Of a stretch of 64,000 bases of DNA, positions 62,001-64,000 are shown in pieces. A program made the position numbers and the translations under genes. Numbering within the stretch: position 1 is the first letter of the stretch; the number at the start of each line of letters is the position of its first letter. The DNA is from Gymnorhina tibicen (Eukaryota > Chordata > Aves > Passeriformes > Artamidae). The stretch covers positions 558,001-622,000 of the forward strand of contig VXAZ01007517.1 of NCBI GenBank assembly GCA_013399875.1, given 5' to 3'. The notes below the pieces were generated by a model. That model ran no database searches. It had not been told where the DNA came from and saw only the letters and a list, made by a program, of their open reading frames with translations.

Positions 62001-64000
62001 ATATTTAGCCTGAGACCCTCACTCCCAGCCCAATCTCTTTTCAGTGACTGAGGTGGCCAACAGGACATTTTGGTTCACACTGAAGGAGACCCCAAGCCCC
62101 AGTGGGATTCTCATCTGTAGGCCCTCATGAATTTGTAGCATGAAGAATGTGCCAAGGAGCAGTTTAACATGCAGAGAGTGATGGGAGAGGAAAATGTGCC
62201 TGAGGTTACCGTTTTAAAATTTGGGTGTTGTCACGGTCCTTTAGACTGATTGAAAGAACATGCTAGAATCAGGCTTATGTCAAAATTAAAACAGTTCAGG
62301 AGATTAGGAGTGGGAGAGCAAAGGATGACAGGAAATCCCAGCAGCTTCATGCCTCCACGTTATTCTTCTCAGATGTAGGGGCTGAGGCTCCCTTCCTCTG
62401 TGTGCCTCAGTTCTGAACCTAGCACTGCTTTTTTCCCTTCCATACCTATTATTAAACTTGCAAATTTACATTGTAACAACAAACTTACTAAGCAAATGTC
62501 TCTAGAATCTTTTCAAAGCTTTCTTCAAGATTTTGAGATGCTGAACAAGGAAAGAGAAGCAGCTCAGGATGTCTCATTTTTGTCATCTGCCACTTGTATG
62601 AGCTACCTGTATCAGTGCCTACAATATTGTTTAAAGCATTTTCTGACAGGCAACTATATTATAATGAAAGGATTTTACAGATGCTTTAAATGCTTATTTT
62701 TTTGGTTGATATCTGATCTAATAATTAATATACAGAATAAAATAGTTTTACTACTGGAATGCCAGAACATGGTAGGTTATTATAATGAAACTCACTCTAG
62801 CTTCTTGTTAAATTACTAATTCAGAGTCCAGCAACAAGCCTTGTGGTATAGCTGTTTATTTACCTTCTATTTTCACAGGCAAAAAACCCTTTTTTCATTT
62901 TAACTTTTCTTCACAGAGCATGTTAGCTGTCCTGTTTCCCTGGAGTGAGCTTGGTAGTAGGAAAGATCATCACGGTTTGTTACTTTTGCTAAAAGAAAGG
63001 ATATAATTTCTGAAATGTGTTTTCAGTATTCCAGATATCAGTAACGCAGGTCCTGCAATACCACCTCTGATCTTTTTATATTAACTATTTTTATCATTCT
63101 TCTTTTTTTTTTTTTAACCAGCAATTTGGTGCTGGAATTGCCTTTGATTTTGACTATGACTTGTAAAATTTGAAAAGCTGCTGTTCGTTTACAATCATAT
63201 TCTCCTCCTCTTTCTATCCACCCAACTCTTAATGAAATGTTTTTGAGATTTGTCACTCTTACCACTAGCATTTGAGATAGCCAGATAATATTTTTAACAA
63301 GAAATTCTAAACAATGGGGGAAAAAAAGACCATTCCATAATCCTCATGTGATTACCTTTAATATCCACTTTTCCTCTGTTAGACTTACTTAAACTTACAT
63401 TGTAGATAAATTTACTCTTCTGTTAAACTACATTTTTCATGAAGAACTATAACAAGGCTTCTTACCAAAGTCCTCAGGCATAGGACACCATAAGAAATAA
63501 TATCCAAGCTGTGTGTGTGCAATATATAGAAGTAGATAGGAATTTGAAGCACATCAGCTGCAATGAGAGGACATATCAAAATACCTGAAATTAAATAGTT
63601 TGAATAGTGTGCAAGAGGGATTTTTGCTGGTGATTTTCAGATACATCCTCTTTTTTTCTCTTCTCTGTCCTCTCCCCTCACAAATAATTTTCTCTCAAAA
63701 CTTGTTTTATGATTGATTGTCTCGTTTACTCTGGAAAACAATAAAATCCTTCTAGACATTTATGAAAGGACAGTCCCTCCTCAGGAGAAATCTGGAGAAC
63801 ACATTTTGATAAAAGACAAATTTTTGGAAAATGGAAGGCAAAACAGACAATATAAAATGTACATAGGGATATACCTCTATATCTGTCTATGACATGAGTA
63901 GTGTTTTTTAAAATTTAAGAATGAAGATACACAAACAGATACAGGTTAGGTGATTTTTGGGTACCAGAAAAATATTTCCCATGGAAGGTCAATTTGAGTA
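59023..64000. other. Non-coding DNA with decayed repeats
   Basis: At 59312-59350 CATTGACTTCTGTGGGCTTTG followed by AATCAAGCC matches half of a common amniote palindromic repeat. An 18-base T-run lies at 59770-59787. Around 60410-60480 (GTCCAAATTTTTTAAAAGTAG, GAGTCCTAAACC) is another decayed palindromic-repeat candidate. A 13-base T-run lies at 63103-63115. The longest frame, 62400-62819 (139 codons), has no family features. A donor-like GAAA|GTAAGTCAC at 61638 has no clear acceptor. No gene is recognised. Confidence 0.5.

Noticed and set aside
62400..62819. 139-codon open frame
   Set aside because: Coding-like start but AT-driven composition toward the end (many I, N, K, Y, F) and no recognisable family or gene context.
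1..64000. Prokaryotic features (operons, CRISPR arrays, insertion sequences) or a novel multi-gene system
   Set aside because: The CR1 LINEs, base composition and lack of dense coding show vertebrate nuclear DNA; nothing resembling a compact gene system is present.

Overview
The window looks like bird nuclear DNA. The deciding evidence is two LINE fragments that I recognise as avian CR1: 9557-10025 and 28793-29465, both on the + strand. Both carry the C-terminal part of the CR1 ORF2 reverse-transcriptase reading frame and the usual 3' end, and the first ends in the ATTCTATGA-type tail. A much older CR1-like 3' end lies near 17040-17280. There are also decayed MIR/CORE-SINE-like copies and short palindromic repeats of a type seen in amniote genomes. 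The DNA is AT-rich by eye, CpG-poor and sparse in repeats.

I cannot identify a known protein-coding gene. The longest open frames (about 120-145 codons) are what chance gives in 64 kb, and none shows a family I recognise outside the CR1 copies. The window therefore reads as an intergenic region or the inside of a large intron, with a low load of young transposons and several blocks that look like conserved non-coding elements (about 8490-8800, 15420-15600, 21440-21600, 36850-36940, 40260-40450 and 58780-58925). These calls rest on homeodomain/POU-type motif density and retained CpGs. Conservation itself cannot be seen from one sequence.

The strongest gene-like signals are on the + strand. 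(1) At 42252-42626, two exon-like blocks (154 and 172 nt) with very good splice consensus are separated by a 49-nt intron-like piece. That piece ends in the second copy of a 10-bp direct repeat, TGCTATGCAG. (2) At 32960-33062 there are five CpGs within 56 bp, an open frame and a GTAAGT donor. Both could be exons of an unannotated lncRNA, untranslated exons, or exons of a gene that extends beyond the window. Weaker signals are a GC-box/TATA/AP-1 promoter-like arrangement at 3470-3550, a (CAG)n-bearing GC-richer island with a 50-codon frame at 56279-56431, and a short CpG-retaining frame near 50775-50845. No RNA gene, CRISPR array, operon or prokaryotic feature is present.
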